Shown here in pieces: positions 35,392-44,322 of a DNA stretch of 64,000 bases. The notes beneath the pieces were generated by a model, which saw only the letters and a program-made list of their open reading frames with translations, had not been told where the DNA came from and did no database searches. Made by a program: the position numbers and the translations under genes. Every line of letters begins with the position of its first letter. Position 1 is the first letter of the stretch. The stretch comes from Alistipes provencensis (GTDB lineage Bacteria > Bacteroidota > Bacteroidia > Bacteroidales > Rikenellaceae): the NCBI RefSeq assembly GCF_900083545.1, contig NZ_LT559262.1:2079673-2143672 (forward strand). The letters are read 5' to 3'.

Positions 35392-36867
35392 ATGAATAAA
35401 TCGCTGAAATACCTGCTTTTGATCGCAGCCGCCGCACTGCTGGCCGCCGGCTGTACGGAAGACAAGACCTATGCGCTGCCCGAGGTTTATCCCTCCGACG
35501 GGGGCGACACGCCTTCGGACGTGGAACCGCCCCACGAGGTGCGCGCCCGCAAGAACAAGACCTCGGCATGGGGCGACTACCTCGCCTACACGGTCGACCG
35601 CATCCACGGCTTTACGCCCGGCGAAGACCCCGTCACCGACAAGTACGGCGGCTGGAAAGTCTCCTCGCTGCAGGCGACCGGCTTTTTCCGCACGCAGCAG
35701 ATCGGCGGACGCTGGTGGATGATAACCCCCGAAGGCAACCTCTACATCTGCAAGGGCGTGGCCGTGTTCAGCGCCGGCGGTTCGGACCGTCAGCAGGCCA
35801 AGCTGCAGGAGAAGTTCGGGTCGACCTCGGAGTGGGCCCGTCAGGAGACCTCGATGCTCAAGGCCCGCGGGTTCAACGGACTGGGTGCGTGGTCCAACGT
35901 GGAGACCGTGCGCAAGCTCACCGAGCCGATGCCCTACACGGTGATCGTCAGTCCGATGGGCAAGCTCAACAGCTACATCAAATCCTCGGGCGAAGAGGCC
36001 GGGGCGAGCTGGTCGGGCTGGGAGGGTTATCCCAACGACTTTGCGATGGTCTTCCACCCCAAGTTCGACGAGTATGTCGAGAGCGAGATCTCGACCATCT
36101 CCAAGTACAAGGACGATCCCTACTGCATCGGCTATTTCACGGACAATGAGATTCCGTGGAAGGACTATGCGCTGGACCGCTGTCTGGAGAAGTGGCCCGA
36201 GACGCACATCAACCACAAGAAGGCTCAGGAGTGGCTCGACCAGCGCAAGGGCAAGACCGGGGCGAAGCTCTCCGAAGCTACGGCCGCCGACCGCCGGGCT
36301 TTCATCGCCTACTGTCTGGAGATCTATTTGGAGAAGGTGACCAAGGCGATCAAAAAGTACGATCCCAACCACCTCTATCTGGGCTGCCGCTTCAATCAGT
36401 GGAACTACGAACTGGTGAACGACGAAATGTTCAAGACCGCCGGCAAGTATATGGACATCCTCTCGATCAACCACTATCAGAAATGGGAGCCCGATGCACA
36501 GGCCGTGCAGAACTGGGGCGCGTGGTCCGGGAAGCCGTTCTTCGTGACGGAGTTCTACACCAAGGGCGAGGATTCGGAGCTGCCGAACACCACCGGCGCC
36601 GGATGGAACGTCCGCACGCAGGCCGAGCGCGGCTATTTCTACCAGAATTTCGTGCTGAAACTCATCGAGAGCAAGGTTTGCGTCGGCTGGCACTGGTTCA
36701 CCTATCAGGACAACGATCCCGAGAACCCGAACACCGACCCCTCGAACCGCGACTCGAACAAGGGCATGGTGACTTGGGATTTCCAGTACTATTCGCCCCT
36801 GCTGGACAACATGGAGGAGCTGAACGGCAATGTCTATCAACTGACCCGCTTTTACGATGCGCAATAA
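35392..36867 (+). CDS. Lipoprotein clan GH-A-like glycoside hydrolase, second of a tandem pair
   Basis: 491 residues, paralogue of the preceding gene and starting two bases after it. It differs in having a lipoprotein signal (LLAAGC, Cys21) and an extra Pro/Asp-rich linker (about 27-50), so it is probably displayed on the surface while the first copy is soluble in the periplasm. The putative catalytic residues are conserved: Glu253 in YFTDNEIPW and Glu387 in FFVTEFYTKGED. Shared blocks such as HLYLGCRFNQ and GAGWNVRTQA flank the active site. Substrate unknown. The two copies may split the same reaction between the cell surface and the periplasm. Confidence 0.8.
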   Translation: MNKSLKYLLLIAAAALLAAGCTEDKTYALPEVYPSDGGDTPSDVEPPHEVRARKNKTSAWGDYLAYTVDRIHGFTPGEDPVTDKYGGWKVSSLQATGFFRTQQIGGRWWMITPEGNLYICKGVAVFSAGGSDRQQAKLQEKFGSTSEWARQETSMLKARGFNGLGAWSNVETVRKLTEPMPYTVIVSPMGKLNSYIKSSGEEAGASWSGWEGYPNDFAMVFHPKFDEYVESEISTISKYKDDPYCIGYFTDNEIPWKDYALDRCLEKWPETHINHKKAQEWLDQRKGKTGAKLSEATAADRRAFIAYCLEIYLEKVTKAIKKYDPNHLYLGCRFNQWNYELVNDEMFKTAGKYMDILSINHYQKWEPDAQAVQNWGAWSGKPFFVTEFYTKGEDSELPNTTGAGWNVRTQAERGYFYQNFVLKLIESKVCVGWHWFTYQDNDPENPNTDPSNRDSNKGMVTWDFQYYSPLLDNMEELNGNVYQLTRFYDAQ

Positions 36868-36879
36868 AACCGACCGATT

Positions 36880-38232
36880 ATGAAAACCCTGTTGAAATCA
36901 AAAATAATTCTGCTGCTGGGCATCGTGGCGCTGTGGGGCTGCGAGGAGGATGTGACCCCGCTGCAGCACACTGCGCCGCAGGTAACGTTCCCGGTGCAGG
37001 AGACCTCGCTGACGGCCGTCGTCGGCGATCCGGTGGAGTTCCGGGCCGACATCGAGAGCGGCGACAAACTCACCTGCGGATGGTATGTCGACGGGACGCT
37101 CGAAGCCTCGACCCCCGGAATGACCTATACCTTCAGCGCCCCGGGCGACTACGAGGTGCGCTTCGAGGCCCGCAACGGCGCCGGGAAGATCGAGAAAAGC
37201 TATGCCGTGGAGGTCTCCGACGTGCTGGAGATGCACCTTTCGGTGGGCGACTCGACGCGCATCGTGCGCCGGCAGCTCGACATCCTGAAAGTGATGGCCA
37301 TCGTCGACGCCGGATCGAACGTCACTCACGAGTGGAAAGTGGATAACGTGGTGAAGTCGGACAAGGCTTATTTCGACACGTTCGACCTGCCCGAAGCCAA
37401 GGTCTACACCGTGGCCTACACGGGTAAGAATGCGACGGGAACTTTCCAAAAGAGTTTCGAGGTGCAGGCCACGGAGCGCCCGCTGGAGATCAGTTTCTCG
37501 AACGAGGACGCGACGATCCCCTGCAAGGAGGGAGCTGTCGTGGAGATCATCGCCACGGTGAAATACGGCGGCACGGGCGTGCAGCACGAATGGAAGGTGG
37601 ACGGTGTGACGGTCTCGACCGATGCCGTGTTCAGCCGGGCGTTCGAGAACGGAGGTCCCTACACGATCGCCTACCACGGCGTGAACTCCAAGAATGAGAC
37701 CGTGGACCGCACATGGACTGTGACGATCGTGCCGTCGGGTGCGCTCTTCGAGCATTTCGAGGATTATACCGAGCTGCCCAAGTGGTGGACCCTGAAACAG
37801 AACGATCCGGGTATCCAACTGGCCGACAACCCCAAGCCCGAGGGTATCAATACCAGCCTGAAGGTACTCAGCGACAAGGTGAACGGTACGGGCGGCACGT
37901 CGGGTTATTTCGACCTGAAGCTGAAGGATATCCCGGTCGACAAGATCGACGTGACGAAGTACACGGGCATCCGGTTCAAGGTCTATCTGGGCAAGAACAA
38001 GTATTATCCCCGTGTGGAGTACGCCGGAACCAAGTATGCTTCGGTAAGCAAGCCGCAGTTCAAGGACGAGTGGGAGGTGCTGGAGTACCGGTTCGGTTCG
38101 AACCTCGATGCGACGAAGAATCTGACGTTCCGTCCGCTGCTGCAGGAGAACGGCAGCAATATCGCCTCGGGAGCCGTGACCGAAACCAACACCCGCACGG
38201 TGTATATCGACGATATCGAGTTCTTAGAGTAA
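36880..38232 (+). CDS. PUL lipoprotein with three PKD/Ig-like domains and a C-terminal beta-sandwich
   Basis: 450 residues with a lipoprotein signal (LLLGIVALWGC, Cys21). Three PKD/Ig-like modules follow at about 33-113, 116-197 and 200-284, each with a HEWKVD- or CGWYVDG-type strand and a YTIAY/YTVAY strand. The C-terminal domain (288-450: FEHFEDYTELPKWWTLKQ to TRTVYIDDIEFLE) looks like a carbohydrate-binding jelly roll. No catalytic motif is seen. It is likely a surface glycan-binding protein whose Ig stalk holds the binding domain away from the membrane. It is paralogous to the next gene. Confidence 0.8.
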   Translation: MKTLLKSKIILLLGIVALWGCEEDVTPLQHTAPQVTFPVQETSLTAVVGDPVEFRADIESGDKLTCGWYVDGTLEASTPGMTYTFSAPGDYEVRFEARNGAGKIEKSYAVEVSDVLEMHLSVGDSTRIVRRQLDILKVMAIVDAGSNVTHEWKVDNVVKSDKAYFDTFDLPEAKVYTVAYTGKNATGTFQKSFEVQATERPLEISFSNEDATIPCKEGAVVEIIATVKYGGTGVQHEWKVDGVTVSTDAVFSRAFENGGPYTIAYHGVNSKNETVDRTWTVTIVPSGALFEHFEDYTELPKWWTLKQNDPGIQLADNPKPEGINTSLKVLSDKVNGTGGTSGYFDLKLKDIPVDKIDVTKYTGIRFKVYLGKNKYYPRVEYAGTKYASVSKPQFKDEWEVLEYRFGSNLDATKNLTFRPLLQENGSNIASGAVTETNTRTVYIDDIEFLE

Positions 38233-38238
38233 CCTGAA

Positions 38239-39966
38239 ATGCGAAAAACGATGAAAAAGATAATTTGGATGCAGGCCGTCCTGCTGATGGGACTAACTGC
38301 GCTGTGGGGATGCGGCGACGACGACACGACGGGCGAGCAGCCGGCCGTCATGCCGCAGGTGACCTTCCCCGTCACGGAATCCGCCGTGTCGGCCTATGTC
38401 GACGACGCCGTGCGTTTCGAGGCGGTGATCGAGAGTCCCGGGCCGCTCAGTTGCAACTGGTTCGTCGACGGAAAACTGATGGCCTCGACGGCCTCGATGA
38501 CCTATGTGTTCCGGGCCAAAGGCACCTATGACGTGCATTTCGAGGCTTCGAACACGGTCGGAAAGGTCGAGAAGGACTATTCGGTGACGGTCGAGGGCTC
38601 GCCCCTCGGGATCGAGTTCTCGAACGAGGAGGAGACCATCTCCTGCCTGCCGGGCGAGGAGGTGCTCATCACGGCCACGGTCGTGGCCGGGGACAAGGAT
38701 GTCGTTCACGAGTGGAAGGTCGGCGGCGATGTCGTTTCCTCGACCGCCGAGTTCAAGCACACGTTCGACCGGATGGGGTCGTACACGGTGACCTACCGCG
38801 GCGTGAATGCCGACGAGGTGTCGGTGAACCGTGAATGGACCGTGACGGTCGACGAACTGCCGCTGGAGATCGAATTCTCGGTGACCGATGCCACGATCCC
38901 CTGCGTGCAGGGCAGCGAGGTCGCTATTACGGCGACGGTGAAGAACGGCGGAACGGGCATCGTCCACGAGTGGAAGGTCGGCGACGATGTGGCTTCGGAG
39001 ACTGCGGAGTTCAAGCGGAAGTTCGACGAGGTAGGCACCTTTACCGTGACTTATAAAGGCAAGAACGGCAAGGGCGAGGAAAAAACTTCGTCGTGGACGG
39101 TCGGGGTCGAGGAGAAACCGTTGGAGATCGAGTTTTCGAAGGCCGACGGTTCGACGCTCCGGAGTGCCGCGGGTGACGAGGTGGTCATCACGGCGACGGT
39201 GAAGGGCGGCGGAACGGGCCTCGTGCACGAGTGGAAGGTCGGCAGCGACGTGGTGTCGGCGACTGCGGAGTTCAGGCATACGTTCGACGCCACGGGAACC
39301 TTTACCGTGACCTATAAGGGCAAGAACGCCAAGGGCGAGGAGAAAACCGCCTCGTGGACGGTCGAGGTGAGCGAAGCGGGTGCCGGCTATATGTTCGAGA
39401 ATTTCGAGAAGCGCGATGTAATGCCCGGGCATTTTATCAACGGAAACGCTGCGATAGAGGGCACGACTTTGCAAGAGAATCCTTACAAAACGGCTACCAA
39501 CCCCAGCAACAAGGTGCTCCGCGATTTGTTGCTGAAAGAAAGCCCAACCTCCGGATTCTTCGACATGGGATTCTCGCATCTGACCGACCGGGCAAAATAC
39601 CGGGCAATCCGCGTGAAGGTTTACCTTGGAAAGAATCTCTATTATCCGCATATGCAGATCAATACGCTGCCCAACGGTAAGAAGAACAAGCTGCCCAGCA
39701 AGATCAACGGACAGCCGTTCACAAGCTCGATGACTGCGGAAGACTGGAAGGCGTTGATCAAGACTGATGACTGGAACGTGCTTGTTTACGACCTGATCGA
39801 CTGCGGATATCAAACGGACAACGGTAGCGCCGTGACGAATTTCGGGAATATCACGACCGTACAGTTCCGTCCGTTGTCGAACTTCAATGGCGATGGCGTG
39901 AGTGGCCGCGACGAAGTGACCAACAACCGAACCGTCTATTACGACGATTTCGAGTTCCTCGAATAA
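38239..39966 (+). CDS. PUL lipoprotein with four PKD/Ig-like domains and a C-terminal beta-sandwich
   Basis: 575 residues, paralogue of the previous gene with one module more. The lipoprotein signal ends TALWGC (Cys25 from the first ATG; a second ATG at 38251 is as plausible). Module 1 spans about 39-120. Modules 2-4 (121-379) repeat with a period of 86 residues, each carrying VHEWKVG and a YTVTYRG/FTVTYKG strand. The C-terminal domain (about 383-575, from MFENFEKRDVMPGHF to RTVYYDDFEFLE) aligns with that of its neighbour and probably binds glycan. Codon choice in the C-terminal part looks somewhat less GC-rich than in the repeats, which could mean a separate origin. Confidence 0.8.
   Translation: MRKTMKKIIWMQAVLLMGLTALWGCGDDDTTGEQPAVMPQVTFPVTESAVSAYVDDAVRFEAVIESPGPLSCNWFVDGKLMASTASMTYVFRAKGTYDVHFEASNTVGKVEKDYSVTVEGSPLGIEFSNEEETISCLPGEEVLITATVVAGDKDVVHEWKVGGDVVSSTAEFKHTFDRMGSYTVTYRGVNADEVSVNREWTVTVDELPLEIEFSVTDATIPCVQGSEVAITATVKNGGTGIVHEWKVGDDVASETAEFKRKFDEVGTFTVTYKGKNGKGEEKTSSWTVGVEEKPLEIEFSKADGSTLRSAAGDEVVITATVKGGGTGLVHEWKVGSDVVSATAEFRHTFDATGTFTVTYKGKNAKGEEKTASWTVEVSEAGAGYMFENFEKRDVMPGHFINGNAAIEGTTLQENPYKTATNPSNKVLRDLLLKESPTSGFFDMGFSHLTDRAKYRAIRVKVYLGKNLYYPHMQINTLPNGKKNKLPSKINGQPFTSSMTAEDWKALIKTDDWNVLVYDLIDCGYQTDNGSAVTNFGNITTVQFRPLSNFNGDGVSGRDEVTNNRTVYYDDFEFLE
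38599..39375 (+). repeat. 258-bp in-frame tandem repeats encoding PKD/Ig modules 2-4
   Basis: Three consecutive units start near 38599, 38857 and 39115. The second and third share long stretches almost base for base (for example around GTGACTTATAAAGGCAAGAA at 39048 and its counterpart at 39306). The similarity suggests recent amplification or gene conversion, and offers a substrate for further gain or loss of modules. Confidence 0.8.
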
Positions 39967-39989
39967 GCGGGAGAATACCCGACCCTTTG

Positions 39990-40023
39990 CGGCCTCCGTC
40001 CTGTGACGGGCGGAGGCCGTTTT
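39990..40023 (+). terminator. Hairpin with short T-run inside the PUL (candidate attenuator)
   Basis: Perfect 9-bp stem CGGCCTCCG/CGGAGGCCG (39990-39998 with 40011-40019), 12-nt loop, four T. The T-run is short, so it may be a partial terminator that lowers expression of the GH3 and GH2 genes relative to the binding proteins, or a processing and stability element. Confidence 0.55.
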
Positions 40024-40055
40024 ATGACTCAACAAAAAAAGGCACATTAGTTACG

Positions 40056-42251
40056 ATGAACAGAAAAGCAATCGCCCTGTGGCTGCTCGTGGCGGCGGCG
40101 GGTCTGGCGGGATGTTCCGACCGGGAGGTCTACAGGGACCCCGCGGCGGGAGTCGAAGACCGCGTGGAGGACCTGTTGGGACGCATGACGCTCGAAGAGA
40201 AGGTGATGCAGGTCACGCAGTGGACCTATGGAAAGAACATGAACGTCAATAACGTCGAGACCCAGACCAAGGCCGTGAGCCCGATGATCGGCTCGCTGCT
40301 CTACCGCAGCACCAGTCCGGCGTATTACAACCGGATTCAGCGCAAGGCGGTGGAGGAGTCGCGGCTCGGGATTCCGATTCTGTGCGGCTTCGACGTGATC
40401 CACGGCTACCGCACGATCTTCCCGATTCCGCTGGGGCAGGCCTGCTCGTGGAACGAGGCGCTGGTCGCGGAGTCGTGCCGCATCGCGGCGCGCGAATCGC
40501 GGCTGTCGGGCGTGCACTGGACCTTTTCGCCGATGGTCGACGTGGCGCGCGACGCCCGCTGGGGCCGCGTGTCGGAGGGTTACGGCGAAGACCCCTACCT
40601 GAACGGGATGATGGGTGTCGCGGCGGTGAAGGGTTATCAGGGCGACGACCTGACGGACGGCGGAGCGATCGCCGCCTGCCTGAAACATTTCGTGGGCTAT
40701 GCCCATTCCGACGGAGGCCGCGATTATCACTACACCGAAATCTCCCCGCAGACGCTGTGGGATACGGCGCTCCCGCCGTTCGAAATGGGGGTGAAGGCCG
40801 GCGCCGCGACGGTGATGAGCGCCTTCAACGACATTTCGGGCGTACCCGCGTCGGCCAACCGCTACACGATGACCGACATCCTGCGCGGGATGTGGGGCTT
40901 CGACGGCCTCGTGGTCTCGGACTGGGACGCCGTGAAGCAGCTCGTCGCGCAGGGCGTGGCCGCCGACCGCGCCGAGGCTGCGGCCAAGGCGATCACGGCC
41001 GGGCTGGACATGGACATGGTGGACGATGTCTACCGGGAGAACATGGAGGAGCTGGTCAACAGCGGACGGGTGCCGGAAAAGGTGCTGGACGAAGCCGTGC
41101 GGCGCATCCTGCGTGTGAAATTCCGCCTCGGGCTGTTCGAGAACCCCTATATCGAGGAGCTGCCCGACCAGCAGCGTTACCTTTCGACCGAAGCGCGCGC
41201 CGCGGCGCGTGAACTGGCGGCCGAGAGCATGGTGCTGCTGAAGAACCGGGGCGAGACGCTGCCCGTCGTGGGCGATGTGCGGCGCATCGCGCTGATGGGC
41301 CCGATGGCCGACAACCGCGCGGACCTGATGGGCTCGTGGTGGGGGCAGGGCGAGGCCGACGACGTGGTGACGATCCTCGAGGGCGTGAAGGCCGAGTTTG
41401 CCGGAAAGGCCCGGATCGACTATGTGAAAGGGTGCGATTTCGACGGCGAGGACCGTTCGGAGTTCGCCCGGGCCGCGGCCGCGGCCCGCGGGGCCGATCT
41501 GGTGGTGCTCTGCATGGGCGAGAAGCGCAACTGGAGCGGCGAGAACGCCTCGCGAGCCAGCCTTGCGCTGCCGGCGATTCAGGAGGAGTTCGTGCGCGAA
41601 ATGGCCCGCACGGGACGGCCCGTCGTGGTGCTGCTCTCGTCGGGGCGTCCCGTGGACGTGCGCGGCATCGAGCCTGCGGCCGACGCGCTGGTCGAAATCT
41701 GGCAGCCGGGGACCGAGGGCGGCAGCGCCGTGGCGCAACTGCTTTCGGGCAAGGTCAACCCCTCGGGGCGTCTGGCCATTACGTTCCCGGTCTGCGCCGA
41801 GCAGCAGCCCGTCTACTACAACCAGCGGCAGGCGGCGCGTCCCAAGTCGGGGCGTTACCAGAACCTGCAGCACGAGCCGATGTATCCGTTCGGCTACGGG
41901 CTGAGTTACACGACGTTCGATTACGGGACGGTGCGGCTCGACCGCGAGACCCTGCGCCGCGGCGAACGGCTGACGGCCGAGGTCGAGGGGACCAACGGCG
42001 GGGCGATGGACGGCAAGGAGACCGTGATGTGGTTTCTTTCGGACCCGACGGCCTCGATATCGCGCCCTGTGCGTGAACTGAAATACTTCGAGAAGCAGTT
42101 CATCCCGGCGGGCGAAAGCCGCGTGTTCCGTTTCGAGATCGACCCCGAGCGCGACCTGTCGTTCCCCGACCACACGGGTAAGCGGCTGTTGGAGAACGGC
42201 ACGTTCTACCTGCATGTGAACGGGCAGAAAGTGAAATTCGAACTGATTTAG
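40056..42251 (+). CDS. Glycoside hydrolase family 3 lipoprotein (beta-glucosidase type)
   Basis: 731 residues with a lipoprotein signal (VAAAGLAGC, Cys20); in-frame ATGs upstream of 40056 add no family sequence. The GH3 N-terminal barrel shows GRMTLEEKVMQVTQW, FDVIHGYRTIFPIPLGQACSWNEAL, CLKHFVGYAHSDGGRDY and the nucleophile motif GLVVSDWDAVKQL (Asp289). The C-terminal domain has GEKRNWSGENAS with the probable acid/base Glu, and the fibronectin-like end (MYPFGYGLSYTTFDYG) is present. The layout is that of BglX-type periplasmic exo-acting beta-glucosidases. Exact sugar specificity is not readable. Confidence 0.94.
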   Translation: MNRKAIALWLLVAAAGLAGCSDREVYRDPAAGVEDRVEDLLGRMTLEEKVMQVTQWTYGKNMNVNNVETQTKAVSPMIGSLLYRSTSPAYYNRIQRKAVEESRLGIPILCGFDVIHGYRTIFPIPLGQACSWNEALVAESCRIAARESRLSGVHWTFSPMVDVARDARWGRVSEGYGEDPYLNGMMGVAAVKGYQGDDLTDGGAIAACLKHFVGYAHSDGGRDYHYTEISPQTLWDTALPPFEMGVKAGAATVMSAFNDISGVPASANRYTMTDILRGMWGFDGLVVSDWDAVKQLVAQGVAADRAEAAAKAITAGLDMDMVDDVYRENMEELVNSGRVPEKVLDEAVRRILRVKFRLGLFENPYIEELPDQQRYLSTEARAAARELAAESMVLLKNRGETLPVVGDVRRIALMGPMADNRADLMGSWWGQGEADDVVTILEGVKAEFAGKARIDYVKGCDFDGEDRSEFARAAAAARGADLVVLCMGEKRNWSGENASRASLALPAIQEEFVREMARTGRPVVVLLSSGRPVDVRGIEPAADALVEIWQPGTEGGSAVAQLLSGKVNPSGRLAITFPVCAEQQPVYYNQRQAARPKSGRYQNLQHEPMYPFGYGLSYTTFDYGTVRLDRETLRRGERLTAEVEGTNGGAMDGKETVMWFLSDPTASISRPVRELKYFEKQFIPAGESRVFRFEIDPERDLSFPDHTGKRLLENGTFYLHVNGQKVKFELI

Positions 42252-42329
42252 TAACTTTGCGAACCTACGCAGTATCGGCCGACAGTTGAAAGTCCGGGAT
42301 TGTCCGTGCCCCGACCGGGCGCAATGTAC

Positions 42330-42430
42330 GCCATCTCCCTCCCTGAGGGAGGGTTGGGGTGGGGTCAGATTTGCAAATGACGCCAAAGGCGGCAGGAACG
42401 GCGGTCGACAGCGATTGGGGCATGAATTAT
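42330..42430 (+). repeat. Dispersed intergenic repeat, copy D
   Basis: Between GH3 and GH2. Palindrome CCCTCCCT/AGGGAGGG (42337-42344 with 42346-42353), then TTGGGGTGGGGTCAGATTTGCAAA, then a short hairpin CGCC-AAA-GGCG (42381-42391), then GTCGACAGCGATTGGGGCATGAA, which also matches the tail of copy B. The gap 42252-42444 holds nothing else I can support; a lone TAACTTTG at 42252 has no partner box. Confidence 0.82.
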
Positions 42431-42444
42431 ATAACTTGAAAATT

Positions 42445-44274
42445 ATGAAGAACCTACTATCAATTCTGGTGCTGGCAGGATGCTGTGCGGCGCTGCCCGC
42501 GGCGGCGGGGGAGGAGGCTCCCGCACCGCAGATCGTCAACGTCGCCGACCGCGAAACCATGTCGCTCGATGGACTCTGGAAAACGATCGTCGACCCGTAT
42601 GAGAACGGCTACTACGACTATCGCCGCAAACCGCTGAAAGACGCTATGTCCTACTTTGCCGACGACGATTTCGACAAGGACCGCACCAAGCTCTTCGAGT
42701 ACAATTTCAACACCGACCGCACGCTGCTCGTGCCGGGCGACTGGAACACCCAGCGTCCCCAGCTCTACTACTACGAGGGTACGGTCTGGTACCGCAACCT
42801 GTTCGACTACAAGCCCCGCACGGACCGACGCGCGTTCCTCTATTTCGGGGCCGCGAACTACGAAACGATCGTGGGACTGAACGGCCGCAAGATCGGTAAG
42901 CACGTCGGCGGCTACACGCCCTTCAACTTCGAGATCACCGACAAGGTGCGGGAGGGGCAGAACTCGTTGGTGGTGAAGGTCGACAACAAGCGGCTGGCCG
43001 AGGGCGTCCCGACGCTCAACTCCGACTGGTGGAATTACGGCGGGCTGACGCGCAGCGTTATGATCGTCGAGACGCCGCTGACCTTCATCCGCGACTATTC
43101 GGTGCAGTTGAAAAAGGGCGAGCCGCAGGTGATCGCCGGCTGGGTGCAGCTCGACGGCGCCGAGGCCGAGCAGACGGTGACGGTGGAGATTCCCGAACTG
43201 AAAATATCGAAACGGGTCACGACCGACGCCAACGGTTATGCGGCGTTCGAAATGAAAGCCAAACCGGTCTATTGGTCGCCCGAGAATCCGAAACTCTATG
43301 CCGTGCGGATCGCCGCCGAGACCGACTCGGTGAATGACCGCATCGGCTTCCGCACGATCGAAACCCGGGGCACGAAGATTCTGCTCAACGGCAAAGAGGT
43401 ATTCTGCCGCGGCGTGTCGATCCACGAGGAGGCGCCCTACGGCATGAGCGGCCGCGCTTTCTCCGAAGAACAGGCCCGCATCCTGCTGGGATGGGCCAAG
43501 GAGATGGGCTGCAACTTCGTGCGGCTGGCGCACTATCCCCACAACGAGGCGATGGTCCGTGCGGCCGAGGAGATGGGGCTGATGGTGTGGTCGGAGATTC
43601 CGGTCTACTGGACGATCCAGTGGGAGAATCCCGCGACCTATGCCAATGCCGAGGCGCAGTTGGCGGACATGATTACGCGCGATAAGAACCGCGCCAACGT
43701 GGTGATCTGGTCGGTGGCCAACGAAACCCCGCACGGCGAGGCGCGCCTGAAATTCCTGCGGTCGCTCATCGCCAAGGCCCGCAGCATGGACGACACCCGG
43801 CTGGTGAGCGCCGCCATGGAGAAGACCCGCCTGAAGCCCGACCTGCTGACGGTGAAGGACGATCTGGCCGATCTGGTGGACCTTATCAGCTTCAACCAGT
43901 ATGTCGGCTGGTACGACGGCGAGTCGGAGAAGTGCGACCGGGTGAACTGGACTTTCGACCTCGAAAAGCCGGTCTTCATTTCGGAGTTCGGCGGCGGGGC
44001 GGTTTACGGCCGTCACGGCGAACGCACGGAGCGTTTCACCGAGGAGTACATGGAGGACCTCTACGAGCGCAGCGTCGACATGTTCAAGCGGATGCCCGGG
44101 CTGGCCGGGACCACGCCGTGGGTGCTGAAGGATTTCCGTTCGCCGCGCCGCCAGATGGTCGGCATTCAGGACGACTTCAACCGCAAGGGGCTCGTTTCGG
44201 ATCAGGGAGGCAAAAAGAAGGCTTATTTCGTCATGCAGCGCTGGTATGACGAGTTGGAGAAGCAGTACCAATAA
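42445..44274 (+). CDS. Glycoside hydrolase family 2, predicted beta-glucuronidase
   Basis: 609 residues. The start MKNLLSILVLAGC follows repeat D, while the longer in-frame extension is repeat sequence. The signal may be lipoprotein type (LAGC, Cys13). Domains run sugar-binding jelly roll (WYRNLFDYKPRTDRRAFLYF), Ig-like, then TIM barrel. Acid/base Glu427 lies in VIWSVANETPHGE and nucleophile Glu514 in PVFISEFGGG; FNQYVGWYDG matches the NRYYGWY block of E. coli GUS. The motif NRKG at 579-582 corresponds to the NxKG motif that binds the glucuronate carboxylate in beta-glucuronidases. Some NxKG enzymes also take galacturonate, so uronide specificity is firmer than the exact sugar. It is last in the operon before a strong terminator. 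Confidence 0.88.
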   Translation: MKNLLSILVLAGCCAALPAAAGEEAPAPQIVNVADRETMSLDGLWKTIVDPYENGYYDYRRKPLKDAMSYFADDDFDKDRTKLFEYNFNTDRTLLVPGDWNTQRPQLYYYEGTVWYRNLFDYKPRTDRRAFLYFGAANYETIVGLNGRKIGKHVGGYTPFNFEITDKVREGQNSLVVKVDNKRLAEGVPTLNSDWWNYGGLTRSVMIVETPLTFIRDYSVQLKKGEPQVIAGWVQLDGAEAEQTVTVEIPELKISKRVTTDANGYAAFEMKAKPVYWSPENPKLYAVRIAAETDSVNDRIGFRTIETRGTKILLNGKEVFCRGVSIHEEAPYGMSGRAFSEEQARILLGWAKEMGCNFVRLAHYPHNEAMVRAAEEMGLMVWSEIPVYWTIQWENPATYANAEAQLADMITRDKNRANVVIWSVANETPHGEARLKFLRSLIAKARSMDDTRLVSAAMEKTRLKPDLLTVKDDLADLVDLISFNQYVGWYDGESEKCDRVNWTFDLEKPVFISEFGGGAVYGRHGERTERFTEEYMEDLYERSVDMFKRMPGLAGTTPWVLKDFRSPRRQMVGIQDDFNRKGLVSDQGGKKKAYFVMQRWYDELEKQYQ

Positions 44275-44322
44275 AATCGGTGCCGGGACATGCGCTTTGT
44301 ACGTCAGTCCCGGCAGCGATTC

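Noticed and set aside
42252-42259. TAACTTTG as an internal promoter for GH2
   Set aside because: The -7 box is perfect, but there is no TTTG or close variant 19-23 bp upstream.
42286-42444. A longer N-terminus for the GH2 protein
   Set aside because: This stretch is repeat copy D read in frame; a proper signal peptide starts at 42445.
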